A DNA stretch of 64,000 nucleotides from Melitaea cinxia. Lineage: Eukaryota; Arthropoda; Insecta; Lepidoptera; Nymphalidae. A model generated the notes under the pieces. It did no database searches and was not told where the DNA came from. It worked only from the letters and a program-made list of their open reading frames with translations. Where the stretch lies: assembly GCF_905220565.1 (NCBI RefSeq), contig NC_059397.1, positions 19,221,001-19,285,000 on the forward strand, read 5' to 3'. Position numbers and translations under genes: made by a program. Below are positions 21,280 to 31,370 of this stretch, piece after piece (the first letter of the stretch is position 1; the number at the start of each line of letters is the position of its first letter).

Positions 21280-21480
21280 AACTAGGTCGGCAACACCGGA
21301 AGCATCAAAAGCTCTGGTCACCTTACTCACCAACAGGAACATAAAACTGCTTGAAAACAGTATTATTTAGCTGTGATCTTCTGTATGGTTGAGGTACTGC
21401 CCCAGTCGGGCTGCTCCATATTTTGAGCGGGAAATTTCCGGCTGTACCGTACCTCAGTTATTGCTGTAAGCTAGTATTAC
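21280..21480 (-). repeat. rep-D copy
   Basis: The plus strand reads ACTAGGTCGGCAACACC, CTGGTCACCTTACTCACC, AACAGGAACATAAAACTGC, TATTATTTAGCTGTGATCT, CAGTCGGGCTGCTCCATA and TTTCCGGCTGTACC, the complement of the family. Confidence 0.65.
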
Positions 21481-21539
21481 CGTATAGTGGTAGTGGTGGT
21501 ATGGTATTACTAATATCTATCAAGAACATGTGTAAAAAT

Positions 21540-21690
21540 CTAAATAAAACTCAAATAGGCTTCAAATGCACCTTCTAATCACCATTTTACAAATTTTAAT
21601 TAGGTAAAATTGAAGCTACCAGTACAAAATTCGATAACAGGAAAGACCCATCAGAAGTCCTATTCTAAGTAAATGCAGTTAGTGGCTGAT
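21540..21690 (-). repeat. rep-H copy
   Basis: AAACTCAAATAGGCTTCAAA, CACCATTTTACAAATTTTAA and TGAAGCTACCAGTACAAA parallel the copy at 52500-52640. Confidence 0.5.
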
Positions 21691-22349
21691 CTGAAATTCG
21701 ATTGTAATGTGTACAAGTAAAAAAGCTTATAATCGATTGTAAGACACTATTATTTTAAGCCAAAGCAGGTAATAAACAGATATACGTATTTTTTAAATTT
21801 ATGGTTTCAAACTATATAATATCATTGCTTTTATTACGGTTCCATAGAAATATGATGATGATGGTTATAAACTATATAGAACATAAAAATGATTAAAGTT
21901 TGAAAGGAAGGCAAATAATTTAAAATTTATTTGACTTACCCGCACTCTAAAAATAAAGATTAAATTACAAAATTTCTCTTAATTTTCCAAACGCAAAAAC
22001 CTGAAAACATTTCCATATATTCCAGTCAGACTTCTTAAAACAATATCTTTTACTTAATTAAACTTTTAATTCTACATAACCGTGAAATAGTGAATTTACA
22101 TAATTATCAAAAATGTTCGCCAAAGTTTTAAGCGACGAACACTCCAACTTCTAAGTTCTTTCAATGGGTAATTTTTGTCACCTGGTGAATATGGAAAAAC
22201 CTTACTTTCAAGGATTTACATTTGGAAAAAATATATTATTTTACTTTTGCAAAAAATACATTCTTTGTGCTAAGTAAGAGCACTATGCTTCAAAGTGCAC
22301 GAGTAAAAGGATTTCTATGTTTATGTATATTATTATATGCTGTGTTACG
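21691..22349. other. AT-rich intergenic, no gene seen
   Basis: No recognisable feature. Confidence 0.45.
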
Positions 22350-22632
22350 GCATTAAGAATATAGCCACCCCCTCTCTTCCCGTGGGTGTCGTAAGAGGCG
22401 ACTAAGGGATAGCACAGTTCCACTGCCACCTTGGAAATAAAACGGCCAATAATGATGAAATACAGAGGCCGAAGATGGGCAGCAGCGTCTTCGTTGCGAC
22501 AAAGCCAGCCCTGCGGTCACCAACCCGCATGCTCAGCGTGGTGACTATGGGCAAAATCCATGAGTTCAGTCCATTTTTGGTGCGCACTTGAGAAAGCCTA
22601 TGTCCAGCAGTGGACTGTATTGGACTGAATGG
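22350..22632 (+). mobile_element. RTE-S long-form copy
   Basis: It starts with AATATAGCCACCCCCTCTC and TTCCCGTGGGTGTCGTAAG, continues AGGCCGAAGATGGGCAGC, CCCTGCGGTCACCAACCCGC, TCAGCGTGGTGACTATGGG and CCTATGTCCAGCAGTGGACT, and ends in TGTATTGGACTGAA. Three other copies share this layout (23345, 38720, 51180). It is non-coding and probably moved by an RTE LINE, because it shares the RTE 3' end. Confidence 0.75.
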
Positions 22633-22734
22633 TATATTATTATACTGAATTCATCCGAGTTTAGAGTTCCTGTTGCGTTTTATAATGTCGCTAAACATAC
22701 GTTTCATAGTTTTAAGAGAGTGGTACATTTCTTA

Positions 22735-22945
22735 CGTTTCAACTTGTAAAATCCTACTGCTAGGCCTCTTTACCCATGTAGGAGAAGCATCAGAACTTAA
22801 TCCACCACGCTGCTTCAACGCGGGTTGGCGGATATATTCCTTATTATGACTAACGATCGCTATCACGTGTATATGATATCGACTCCGGCTCTCCCAGGTA
22901 CGGCGGGGAGACCCACAAGGACTGCACAAACACCCAGAACGCTTG
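22735..22945 (-). mobile_element. SINE-A, 5'-truncated
   Basis: CTCTTTACCCATGTAGGAG, CTTAATCCACCACGCTGC, GGGTTGGCGGATATATTCC, AACGATCGCTATCACG and GGGGAGACCCACAAGGACTG are the complement of SINE-A. The tRNA head is lost. Confidence 0.7.
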
Positions 22946-23315
22946 TTGAACGTTAGAACGCTTATTCAATATTATAAAACTACTTATTTAATATTTGTTT
23001 TAGTACACTTATAGTTGTTCGTTTGAGTAATTTTTACAGTTCTTTAGCAAAATTATTTCTTCAACAACAGAGGCAATAATTTAAAATAAAATATAAATAT
23101 TTTGCTGCGATGGCCGCGAGCTATTAAACGTTAATTATGCTTTTTGCAGTGGTTTTGTTGTGGAATTCGTAAAAATTTGCGTTGGTTAACGCTTGGCACT
23201 ACGGTTTATGCCAAGTCTTGCGTTATATATTATTTTGAATATATTTGAGTATATCTTTAATATATTCAATAAAAGAGGTTCAAAATCGGATGGTTTATTA
23301 TGTGCGTTGTGCCTC
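22946..23315. other. AT-rich intergenic, no gene seen
   Basis: No recognisable feature. Confidence 0.45.
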
Positions 23316-23850
23316 ATAGGTTTTTACTGAGTGTACCGATTTCGTGCTGTGTGGTTACCGCAGTAAGCAATATAGCCACCCTCTCTTCCCGTGGGAGTCA
23401 TAAGAGGCGACTAAATGATAACACTATTCCACTACCACCTTGAAACTTATTAATTCGACCGATGGCGGGATAGTCATAAAACTGCTGACTTTCAAATACA
23501 CAAGCCAAAGACGAGTAGCGACAAAGATTTTCCTGCGGTCACCAACCCGCCTGCCCAGCGTATGAATATGGGCAAAACACATGAGTTCGCGCCATTTTCG
23601 GCACGAACTTGGGGACGCCTATGTCCAGCAGTGGACTGCGATAGGCTAAAGTGAGTGTGCCGATTTCGATGTTTCTTGTCATCTTGCTGCATTTAAATGT
23701 GAAAGAGATCAGACGAGCAGCTAATGTGTTGGCACTAATGTCGCACTCATTGACTTCGATTACGTTTATGATGTTGTTATTTTTTTAATAGTCGATGAAA
23801 ATTGTTTAAAATTCGTTTTTTTGTTAAACAACAAACATATCTAAAATATT
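23316..23850 (+). repeat. rep-C copy split by an RTE-S insertion
   Basis: TTTTTACTGAGTGTACCGATT at 23320 is rep-C. After the insert the family continues with GAGTGTGCCGATTTCGATG, TTAAATGTGAAAGAG, ATAGTCGATGAAAATTG and TTAAACAACAAACATATC. It is diverged. Confidence 0.55.
23345..23651 (+). mobile_element. RTE-S long-form insertion with 17-bp target duplication
   Basis: TGAGTGTACCGATTTCG at 23328-23344 is repeated with one change at 23652-23668. The inserted body carries GCCACCCTCTCTTCCCGTGG, AGGCGACTAAATGATAAC, ACCAACCCGCCTGCCCAGCG and ATGTCCAGCAGTGGACTGCG. The 66-residue minus frame across it is noise. Confidence 0.8.
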
Positions 23851-24159
23851 AAATCTTATTATAAACCGCAAAAAAAAAACATTAAAACAAATACACTTAA
23901 ATAATAGAATGACATCTTCATGTCCACCCGACAAGCATCCGGTGACCGGTTATAGCCAGTAATATTGCGCTAGAACGAACTCAAAACTCAAGCCAATACG
24001 TAAACCATTATATTTCATGGCTTGTGGTCACGGTATGTTGGATAAGTATGAATATCGTAAAATTATTGATTTAGAAAGTTTTATAGTACAAGTCGTTTCA
24101 AACTTGCTCTTGCATTCTGTTCAAATGAATAATGAATGTTTATATGTTTTATTAAAATA

Positions 24160-24587
24160 CTAGCGACCCGCCCCGGCTTCGCACGGGTGCAATACTGATA
24201 CTAAATATACTACAGAATGTCTTTATTTATAGTGTGAAGCTAACTTATAGTATGGTTATTAACATAATAACAACATCCAAATATGCGTCGTTAGATTACA
24301 CGTTGTTACAGAATGCGTTGAGGTTACTGCTCGTTCCCGGTAGGTGATGGCGTGATAATATGCATCCTATATGTTGACCCGACTTCTTAATAATATTTGT
24401 GTCAAATTTGAAGTAAATCTATGCAGAACTTTTTGAGTTTATCCCGGACAAACATACAGACAAAATAAATAGACTAAAATTCTAAAAACTATATTTTTGG
24501 CTACGGTGTCGATTGTAGATTACACCCCAAGTATTATTTTAAAAAAATATTCAGTATGTACAGTTTTGACTTTCCTACCATTTTGTT
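24160..24587 (-). mobile_element. Hel-G copy, Helitron-like
   Basis: Read on the minus strand it ends at CTAG (24160-24163), preceded by GCACCCGTGCGAAGCCGGGG and CGGGTCG, where CCCG...CGGG can form the subterminal hairpin. The interior matches the plus-strand copy at 63605-64000 over its whole length, including GTGTCGATTGTAGATTACACC and TCAAATTTGAAGTAAATC (given here on the plus strand). The base following CTAG on the element strand is T. The 5' terminus is not clear; similarity starts near AAAATGGTAGGAA. Confidence 0.7.
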
Positions 24588-24632
24588 ATATTATATTATA
24601 TTATATTATATTATATTATATTATATTATTAT
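24588..24632. repeat. (TATTA)n microsatellite
   Basis: About nine ATATT units adjoin the Hel-G copy at its 5' end. Confidence 0.85.
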
Positions 24633-24694
24633 ATTAAAATTATAATACAAAATAAAATAAACTTCGATCTATAATGCATGTCAAGATAAAAAAA

Positions 24695-24924
24695 GAATGT
24701 GCTTTAGACCACTTGACTGAAGTAAAACTTCTGCACAATAGGCCTGCGCTATGTCTTAGATATACGAAACGTAACTGGCTATGACAAAAAGGAGAAAAAA
24801 ATGTGGGCTCGCACCTCTCTCTCTTGCTCCGTTCGCCTCGTCCGATCATATTTTTCGTAACGCTCTCGTCACACATCCACCAGTTTACTCACCAAGACAA
24901 GCGTGCGTAAAGAAGTTTTACTTC
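24695..24924 (+). mobile_element. MITE-E copy 3, best-preserved ends
   Basis: GAAGTAAAACTTCT (24719-24732) is matched by its perfect complement AGAAGTTTTACTTC (24911-24924). Outside the left repeat, GTGCTTTAGACCAC (24700-24713) is also shared by the other copies, so the element may extend past the 14-bp repeat. The core carries CACAATAGGCCTGCG, TCTTAGATATACGAAACG and TTTTTCGTAACGCTCTCGTC. The 78-residue minus frame inside it is noise. Confidence 0.75.
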
Positions 24925-25150
24925 GGATTTTTTTTTTAATTCAATAAAAATATGTTTTGATTAAACCAAAAACGAAAAATAAGAATATCGTCGATAAACA
25001 TAAGCGCCTCTTACGGCCGTTTTCAATAATCTATCCATCTCTGTTTGTGCTTGCTAGCGATGGGTTTGTGACACAATTTGTATTGAGTTTACGACGACTT
25101 ATGGAATTTCGACTACATCTAGTAAGTGCAATCTGAGATAGATAAATTGG

Positions 25151-25380
25151 CTTGCCCATTAGCGCAGGTTGTAGTGACCCTGCCTTCTGCTCCAGGGGTC
25201 GTGGGTTCGATTCTCACCCCGAGTCTGAGTGTAATATTTATATGTATGTTTATCGAAAAAAATATAAAATATGTAGCTATACCAGTCAGCTGTTACCTAT
25301 AACACAAGCAATAAGTTGCTTACTTTAGGAACAGGCGACTGTGTGCGTATGTTGTGAATATTTATTTATATATTATAGTA
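25151..25380 (+). mobile_element. SINE-B, full-length plus-strand copy
   Basis: The tRNA-like head GCCCATTAGCGCAGGTTG (A box) and GTGGGTTCGATTCTCACC (B box) is followed by GAGTCTGAGTGTAATATT, an AT-rich linker, GCTGTTACCTATAACACAAG, GAACAGGCGACTGTGTGCG and TATTTATTTATATATT. Confidence 0.8.
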
Positions 25381-25526
25381 ATGGAGACGTTACTGGATAA
25401 AGACAGGGTAATATTTCATTATTTTTTTTACCGAAATTACTTCCAAATTCAACGTCGATTTCTTTAGACTATAATATATTTCCTTAGACTGTAAATAAAC
25501 AAATAAATAAACACTACATTCTGAAT

Positions 25527-25540
25527 CCCCCCCCCCCCCC
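25527..25540. repeat. C14 homopolymer
   Basis: A run of fourteen C, unusual in this AT-rich window and liable to length error in assemblies. Confidence 0.9.
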
Positions 25541-25599
25541 AGTAGGATCATCTCTTGTGCTGTTCATGTCCGGAAATACACAAAATTGTGCATTCTGCA

Positions 25600-25845
25600 T
25601 CCTGTAGCATTCCACTGCTGGGCTCTTTTTCCATGTAGGAGAAGGATCCTGCGGATTGGTTAATATGTTCCCTACTATGAGTAACGATCGCTATCCGGTA
25701 TTTATGATAACAACCGGGTTAGACGGCTTAGCGTGCTCTCCGATTCAGGGCGAGAAGACTCACAAGGAGAAACGTCCAAACTGGAAAGAAATATTTGTAC
25801 TCAAATATCCATCCCGAGCGAAAATCGGCTATGGCTGATAATTAA
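25600..25845 (-). mobile_element. SINE-A, 5'-truncated
   Basis: ATCCTGTAGCATTCCACTGC, TTCCATGTAGGAGAAGGATC, GAGTAACGATCGCTATCC, GACGGCTTAGCGTGCTCTCC and AATATCCATCCCGAGCG are the complement of SINE-A. The 60-residue plus frame is noise. Confidence 0.65.
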
Positions 25846-26300
25846 ATGTTTGTCATGAACTAGATAACTGCTAACATAATTAAAAAAATAAGAATACATA
25901 TCCTAAAAGGGCGTTCAAACAAGCTCTTTGGCCTTGTAAAATAAATACGATTTATACAAAGGCTAAACAAGATATCAATAGACACTTTGATCGTAACATT
26001 TCAAAGGATATAAACCTACATTTGTAAGATCTAAAGGTGGAAATTGGCACGGTTAATTGCAGATAACTCCCTACCTGAGGAAGGCGTTCACAGTTTAAGT
26101 CGTTGGTCTGATTCCTTGTGAGTCTTTTTGTACCTGTTCATATGCATTAAAAATAAACTATGGTTTTCGAACATAAATGTAACGTGGGCTTTCGATAGTG
26201 CCAAATGTCTCTATTTGTATTTAAAAATACAAATACAGACTTTTTCTAATCTCGTATTTCCGTTTAAAAACATTGAATTTATTTTACGTTTTATTTTTTT
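25846..26300. other. AT-rich intergenic, no gene seen
   Basis: No recognisable feature. Confidence 0.45.
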
Positions 26301-26484
26301 GAAGTAAAATTTCTTTTCGCATGCTTGACTTGGGGAGTAAGTTGATGAATGCGTGACTAGAGCGTTACGAAAAGTGTGATCGCGCGAGGGGAACGGAAGT
26401 TGAGAGGGAGATACAAGTTGGTGAAGATAGAAAGAGAGTTAGTTTCGAAAGTTTTACTTCAGTCGTGTGGTCTAAAGCGCACTC
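26301..26484 (-). mobile_element. MITE-E copy 4
   Basis: It starts GAAGTAAAATTTCTTTTCGC, continues GACTTGGGGAGTAAGTTGAT, GAGCGTTACGAAAAGTGTG and GGGAACGGAAGTTGAGAGG, and ends TTTTACTTCAGTCGTGTGG plus TCTAAAGCGCAC. It has both ends and high similarity to copy 2. Confidence 0.75.
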
Positions 26485-26756
26485 GATTTTTTTGTTTAGG
26501 CTATTCTTTACATAGATGATAATGTGTATTGAATTAAAAACAATGCAGCAAATACGTGTTGGATTAACGCGAAATTATAATAGAGAATATTATTATAGCC
26601 ATAGCCAAACTGTAATACGCGATACAAACATATGTTCGATAGGAATTTGATGACGGTAAGAACACAATAATAAAAGTAGAACCATTTACCTAGCAAAGAA
26701 TTTTAAGGAAGAAAGGAAAGACATTATGTTTAAAATTCAATATTATTTAGTTTAAT

Positions 26757-27057
26757 AGCTGACCCCGCAAACGTTTGTTTTGTCATATAACATTAACTTT
26801 CTTAATCCGCCCCCCACTTATAACTTAGGGGAATGAAAAATAGATGTTGGCCGAGTCTCAGAACTACCCGATATGCACACAAAATTTCATAATATGTTAT
26901 TAGCCCTCTTACCCCCCCCTGTAACTTAGGGGTATGAAAAAAAGATGTGGTTCGATTCTCAGACCTACCCGATATGCACATAAAATTTCACGAGAATCGG
27001 TCAAGCCGTTTTGAGTTTAACTACAAACACCGCGACACGAGAATTTTATATATTAGA
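26757..27057 (-). mobile_element. Hel-F copy, near complete Helitron-like element
   Basis: On the minus strand the 5' end is TCTAATATATAAAATTCTCG followed by TGTCGCGGTGTTTGTAG. The interior has ATTCTCGTGAAATTTTATGT and an apparent internal duplication of the GGGGTATGAAAAAAAGATG unit. It ends AACGTTTGCGGGGTCAGCTA, with the final G changed to T. It matches 42679-42961 at both ends. Confidence 0.7.
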
Positions 27058-27385
27058 TTTTCCTATTATTAAAAATATTTTTTGCCTGTAAATTTTTAAA
27101 AGTAATATATAAATGAACAGCGAAAGCAGGGATTAAAGTTTCGTTTTTCGTTTAATCCCGTTATTTATTCGAAGCTATTTTGTTTAAAAGCGCGTCCTCT
27201 AATGGATTACTTTTCACTGATAACTGAATTCCAGTCTGTTGAAACGCGAATCGATAGCATGAAAGCTGTTTTCTGTGTATAATACTCGTAATTTGCTATT
27301 GAACGAATTATAAATTAAAAAAAAAATGTAAGTTAGTTCCTACTTAGGTCAATAATAAAAAGATCATTTAAAAATATATATATAT
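27058..27385. other. AT-rich intergenic, no gene seen
   Basis: No recognisable feature before the Gypsy LTR. Confidence 0.45.
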
Positions 27386-27580
27386 TGTTAAGGACACACA
27401 AAGAAACTAGCGCCATCTCGCGGTACCAGTGAAATCTACGACATTGGCTACGACTGAGGACATTGTTAGTGCTTAGTGATTGAACCTAGTGCTTTGTGTT
27501 GGACCTAGTGCTAGTGAATAAAGTCTTGAAAAGAGTCAGCAGGTTTTCTCTCCAAATCCTTCGAACCCTAACACGTAACA
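27386..27580 (+). repeat. Gypsy 5' LTR
   Basis: It runs from TGTTAAGGACACACAAAG to CCCTAACACGTAACA and contains an AATAAAG polyadenylation-like signal near 27518. It is followed directly by AC and TGGTGTCGGAAGTG (27583-27596), which looks like a primer-binding site complementary to a tRNA 3' CCA end. The tRNA is not identified. Confidence 0.9.
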
Positions 27581-27606
27581 ACTGGTGTCGGAAGTGAGAT
27601 TTGGAG

Positions 27607-29136
27607 ATGCCATTGACTCCGAGAGAAGACTTTAAGGACTTCAAGGGCGTCAGGACAAGGGCGCAACGAGCTGCGGAGGCCACACCTACTGGGGACCAAG
27701 CTCCACCCACCGTGGACCAAGCCCCGCCCACTGACCCCGCTCATCATGCCCCGCCCACTGACCACACCCACCAGGCCCCGCCCACTCGGGCTCAGGTCCC
27801 GTCCACTCAGAGTCAGGTCCCGCCCACTCGGGATCAGGCCCCGCCCACTCAGAGTCAGGCTCCGCCCACTCTGAGTCAGGCCCCGCCCACTCGGGCTCAG
27901 GCCCCGCCCACTCGGGCTCAGGCCCCGCCCACTTTGTCTAAAGCTCCGCCCACCGGACCCGCCCGCCTTACCACGCCCAGCAGTGACACCGTAACTTCTA
28001 CAGACTCTCAAGTGACTCTTGAATTAGGAAGTTTAATTAAATTAATGGAGCTGCAAAGGGCTGAAATTCGTTCTTTGCAAGAATCACAAGAGCAAACAAG
28101 TTTCAAATTGCAAGAATCACAAGAGCAACAAAAGGCTGAAATTCGTAGTGCTTTGCAAGAATTAAAAGAGCAACAAAAAGAGCTCCAAGAAAAAACGCTT
28201 TGGGCTGTAAAAGATGTTAGTGACGTGGTGACTAAGCTTTGAAAAGATGTCGACGTAGTGGAAACGTAGTGGTAGTGGGAACGAGTTACTGGGTTAGGAT
28301 TGGATGTTGAAAATGTGAAAACCGGTCTCACTGAACTACAGAAGAAAGTAAAGCGCCTTGAAACCACGGGAGTCGCGATGTCTAGTGGAAGTACCGGAGT
28401 GGCACAAGGACCAAGAGTGAAAGTGCCTCCATACAACGGTACTACTCCGTGGAACGCTTATCGTCAACAATTCCAGACGGTTGCTACTGCCAACGGATGG
28501 ACGGAAGAGCAATGCCTGACCGCTCTCACTGTTGCGCTCAGAGGGTAAGCTTTGTCAGTTCTGGAAGCACTGCCACATACAGGAAACAGGTTCCACGGCT
28601 TGATGAAGGCACTTGAATCTCGATACGGAGAGCGACACCTGGAACACGTGTTCCGTGCCCAACTGCGTGACAGAGTCCAACGCTCAGGAGAAGGACTACA
28701 ACAATGGGCGTTGGAAATTGAAAAACTCGTCAGGAAGGCACACCCAGGAGCCGACACCAAGATGGTAGACACGAATATTGTTCAAGCATTTGTCGACGAA
28801 ATCAAAGACCTGGAGGTTAGAGCTGCAGTGAGGCTTCGACACCATACCTCGTTAAAGGAAGCATTGGCGCATGCTTTAGAGGTAGAGGCTGTTCGCCATG
28901 ACATACGGCAGACCCATAAGATCCGCGAGGTCTCTGAGGAAGTTAAGGAGGTCAAGGCTCCTACGAAGAAAAGCTATGGAGTCATGTGCTACAAGTGCGG
29001 CGAAAGGGGCCATCTTCAGCTCAACTGCCCGCAGAAGGAGACCCAGATAGCAAGGATGAAAAGGATCGAGGAACAAATAGAGGAGCTGAAGAAACAAGGG
29101 GCTTCGTCCCCTGCCCGGGAGCAGGGAAACGAATAA
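27607..29136 (+). pseudogene. gag: Gypsy gag with four in-frame stops
   Basis: A single reading frame from ATG 27607 to 29136 encodes the capsid precursor. It is interrupted by TGA 28240-28242, TAG 28267-28269, TAG 28273-28275 and TAA 28546-28548. In order it has a proline-rich stretch of about twelve APPTxxQ-like heptads (27690-27950), a glutamate/glutamine-rich coiled-coil-like stretch (28020-28200), a capsid-like part beginning RVKVPPYNGTTPWNAYRQQF, and a CCHC zinc knuckle CYKCGERGHLQLNC near 28987-29028. With four stops it cannot make a full Gag. It overlaps pol by about 150 bases. Confidence 0.85.
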
Positions 29137-30725
29137 AAGCCAGGACTAAGGGGCGAGTACTGGCTGACGCGGAGGAAGCCCCAATAACTGTTATCTCCCA
29201 GGCATGCAGCGGGAATAGTCTTGCGATTCAGGGGACTATTAACGGGACGGATTGCAAAATGACTCAAGACACAGGAGCCTCTAGAACAATAGTGAACCCA
29301 AAGCTGGTAAAAGCCGCAAGGGGACACAAGAGGAGAATTAACTGTCGGCTTCTTACGGCCTCCGGTCAGCCAATACCCGTCCTGGGAGAAATGTCAGTTA
29401 CGATGTATGTAGGGGGGTCCTCATACTCTCATAACGTTATCGTGGCTGAGATTATGGATGATTGCATCTTGGGTTTGGATTTTATGAAGAAACACAACTG
29501 CAGAATTAATGTCACTGACGGAGTTTTCAAGTGTGGTGAAGAAGAAATCTTCATTCTTGGCGGTGCTTGCGGGAAAGTTGCATGTGTAAAGAAAGTCATT
29601 ATACCTGGAAGAGCGGAAGCTCGGGTGTTGGTGAAACTACCGACAACTGGAAAGAAAAAGTCAAACAGATGCGTGTTGATCGAAGACACACCTACCAAGA
29701 CATCGGCGCAAAAACTGATGACGGCGAGAACCCTTGTTAGTGGAAGCAGTAACGCTGTGGTCAAGGTTTTGAACCTTGATGATCGCGAGATCTGCTTGAA
29801 CAAAGGTGACGTCATTAGAAAATGTGAAGAAGTTGTCTGGATGAAAAAGTGTAGTTCGATGACAGGCGCAGACTTGGCAAAGAGCAACAACTACGAATTA
29901 GTGACTGAGCTACTCGATGACTGCAAGAGTAATCTTACTTATTCGCAGAGCATGAAAGCCAAGAAGTTTTTACAGCGCTACGCGAATATCTTCTCCAGTC
30001 ACGAAGGGGACCTTGGAAGAACGTCGGTGGTCCAGCACAGGATAGATACCGGAAGCGAGAGACCAATTCGTCAACGAGCAAGACGGATACCAATCGCAAA
30101 GGAAAAAGAAGTTGAAGGCCTTTTGGAGGACATGAGAAGGAATAAGATTATTGAACCGTCTGCAAGTCCGTGGTGCTCACCTGTTGTATTAGTGAAAAAG
30201 AAAGATACACGATACATAGATAGCACGAGATTTTGTGTGGACTATAGGCGTCTCAATGATGTCTCTAAGAAGGACAGTTACCCGTTACCTCGAATTGACG
30301 ACACTTTGGATACCTTGAGTGGCATGAAATGGTTCTCAACCCTAGATCTAAAATCTGGATACTGGCAGGTGGAAATTCATCCAAAAGACAAGGAGAAGAC
30401 AGCTTTCTCGACCGGTAAAGGTTTATGGCAATTTAAAGTCATGCCCTTCGGATTGTGCAATGCACCTGCCACATTCGAGCGACTCATGGAGTGTGTACTG
30501 GCAGGCTTAGTTGGAGAGGCTTGCTTAGTCTACTTAGATGACGTCATCATTGTCGGCCGTGACTTCGAGGACCATTTGCAAAACTTGGAGCGAGTTTTCG
30601 CTAAAATAGAGGGGGCCAAATTAAAGTTGAACCCGAGTGGCTGCATAACCCAACCCGCCGAAAAGGGAAATCGCCAAAGTTGCAGACCAAGTGGGACGGT
30701 CCATACAAAGTGGTTACCAGACTGA
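28986..30725 (+). pseudogene. pol: Gypsy pol: protease and reverse transcriptase, truncated
   Basis: The pol frame is -1 relative to gag and overlaps its end, the usual arrangement for frameshifted Gag-Pol. I did not find an obvious X XXY YYZ slip site by eye. It shows an aspartic protease active site DTGAS, the downstream GLDFMKKH segment, and then reverse transcriptase with FCVDYRRLNDVSKKDSYPLP, FSTLDLKSGYWQ (catalytic Asp), MPFGLCNAPATFERLM and CLVYLDDVIIVG (two catalytic Asp). After KLNPSGC the RT stops matching the family and the frame ends at TGA 30723-30725. The RT thumb, RNase H and the integrase core are gone. No stop interrupts protease or RT. Confidence 0.85.
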
Positions 30726-30841
30726 ATGATGTGTCTTACAGAATTCAAAAGCAACCAAGAGGGACATTCAAAGTGGTACACATAGACCGTCTGGCGCGTT
30801 ACCATGGCAATAACAACGATGCTCGGGACGAGCATCTCTAA
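30656..30841 (+). pseudogene. Gypsy integrase C-terminal remnant
   Basis: In a different frame from pol the DNA encodes KWDGPYKVVTRLNDVSYRI and FKVVHIDRLARYH, ending at TAA 30839-30841. DGPY followed by a small beta-rich region is typical of the integrase C-terminal domain of Gypsy elements. Its junction to the RT marks the internal deletion, which also changed the frame. Confidence 0.8.
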
Positions 30842-30852
30842 GAGGGGAGCAG
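30841..30852 (+). promoter_or_regulatory. Gypsy polypurine tract
   Basis: The purine run AGAGGGGAGCAG lies directly before the 3' LTR, where plus-strand DNA synthesis would be primed. Confidence 0.75.
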
Positions 30853-31048
30853 TGTTAAGGACACACACAGAAACTAGCGCCATCTAGCGGTACCAGTGAA
30901 ACCTACGACATTGGCTACGACTGAGGACATTGTTAGTGCTCAGTGATTGAACCTAGTGCTTTGTGTTAGACCTAGTGCTAGTGAATAAAGTCTTGAGAAG
31001 AGTCAGCAGGTTTTTCTCTCCAAATCCTTTGAACCCTAACACGTAACA
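30853..31048 (+). repeat. Gypsy 3' LTR
   Basis: It has the same ends as the 5' LTR, from TGTTAAGGACACACACAG to CCCTAACACGTAACA, and is followed by ATAT. It differs from the 5' LTR at about seven positions and one T insertion. Confidence 0.9.
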
Positions 31049-31192
31049 ATATGAAAATTAAGTGTCGTCAACACTGACGGTTACAAATGTACTGAAACTT
31101 GAGTGATTGAATAATAAGTATTTTAGTATCTATTGAAATTTCTATTAATATTGTATTAAGACAGTGTAAGGTAACTGTAAGAATTGAAAAAC

Positions 31193-31370
31193 GAGTGTGC
31201 TCTAGACCACACGAATGAAGATAAATTCTGCACGATAGACCTGCACTGTGTCTTAGATATACGAAACGTAACGGGCTATGAGAGAAAGAGACAAAGAACA
31301 TGTGTGTTGGCAGCTCTCTCCCTCGCCTCGCCTGATCACACTTTTCGTAACGCTCTCGTCACGCAAAAAT
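31193..31370 (+). mobile_element. MITE-E copy 5, 3'-truncated
   Basis: GAGTGTGCTCTAGACCACAC, GATAGACCTGCACTGTGTC, TTAGATATACGAAACGTAAC, GAGAGAAAGAGACAAAG and CACTTTTCGTAACGCTCTCG. The terminal GAAGTAAAACTTCT is degraded and the right end is missing. It lies 145 bp past the Gypsy LTR. Confidence 0.7.

Larger units (their letters stand above)
27386..31048 (+). mobile_element. Gypsy-type LTR retrotransposon, internally deleted
   Basis: It is bounded by two direct LTRs of 195 and 196 bp that start TGTTAAGG and end GTAACA, with ATAT on both outer sides as a likely 4-bp target duplication. Between them lie a TGG-type primer site, gag, a protease-RT pol in the -1 frame, a short integrase C-terminal remnant and a purine tract. 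The element is only 3.66 kb because RNase H and the integrase core are missing. The two LTRs differ at about seven bases and one indel, so the insertion is moderately old. No envelope gene is seen. Confidence 0.9.

Noticed and set aside
28986..29136. A defined -1 frameshift slip site in the gag-pol overlap
   Set aside because: The overlap and frame relation fit, but I could not find a clear X XXY YYZ heptamer with a following structure by eye.
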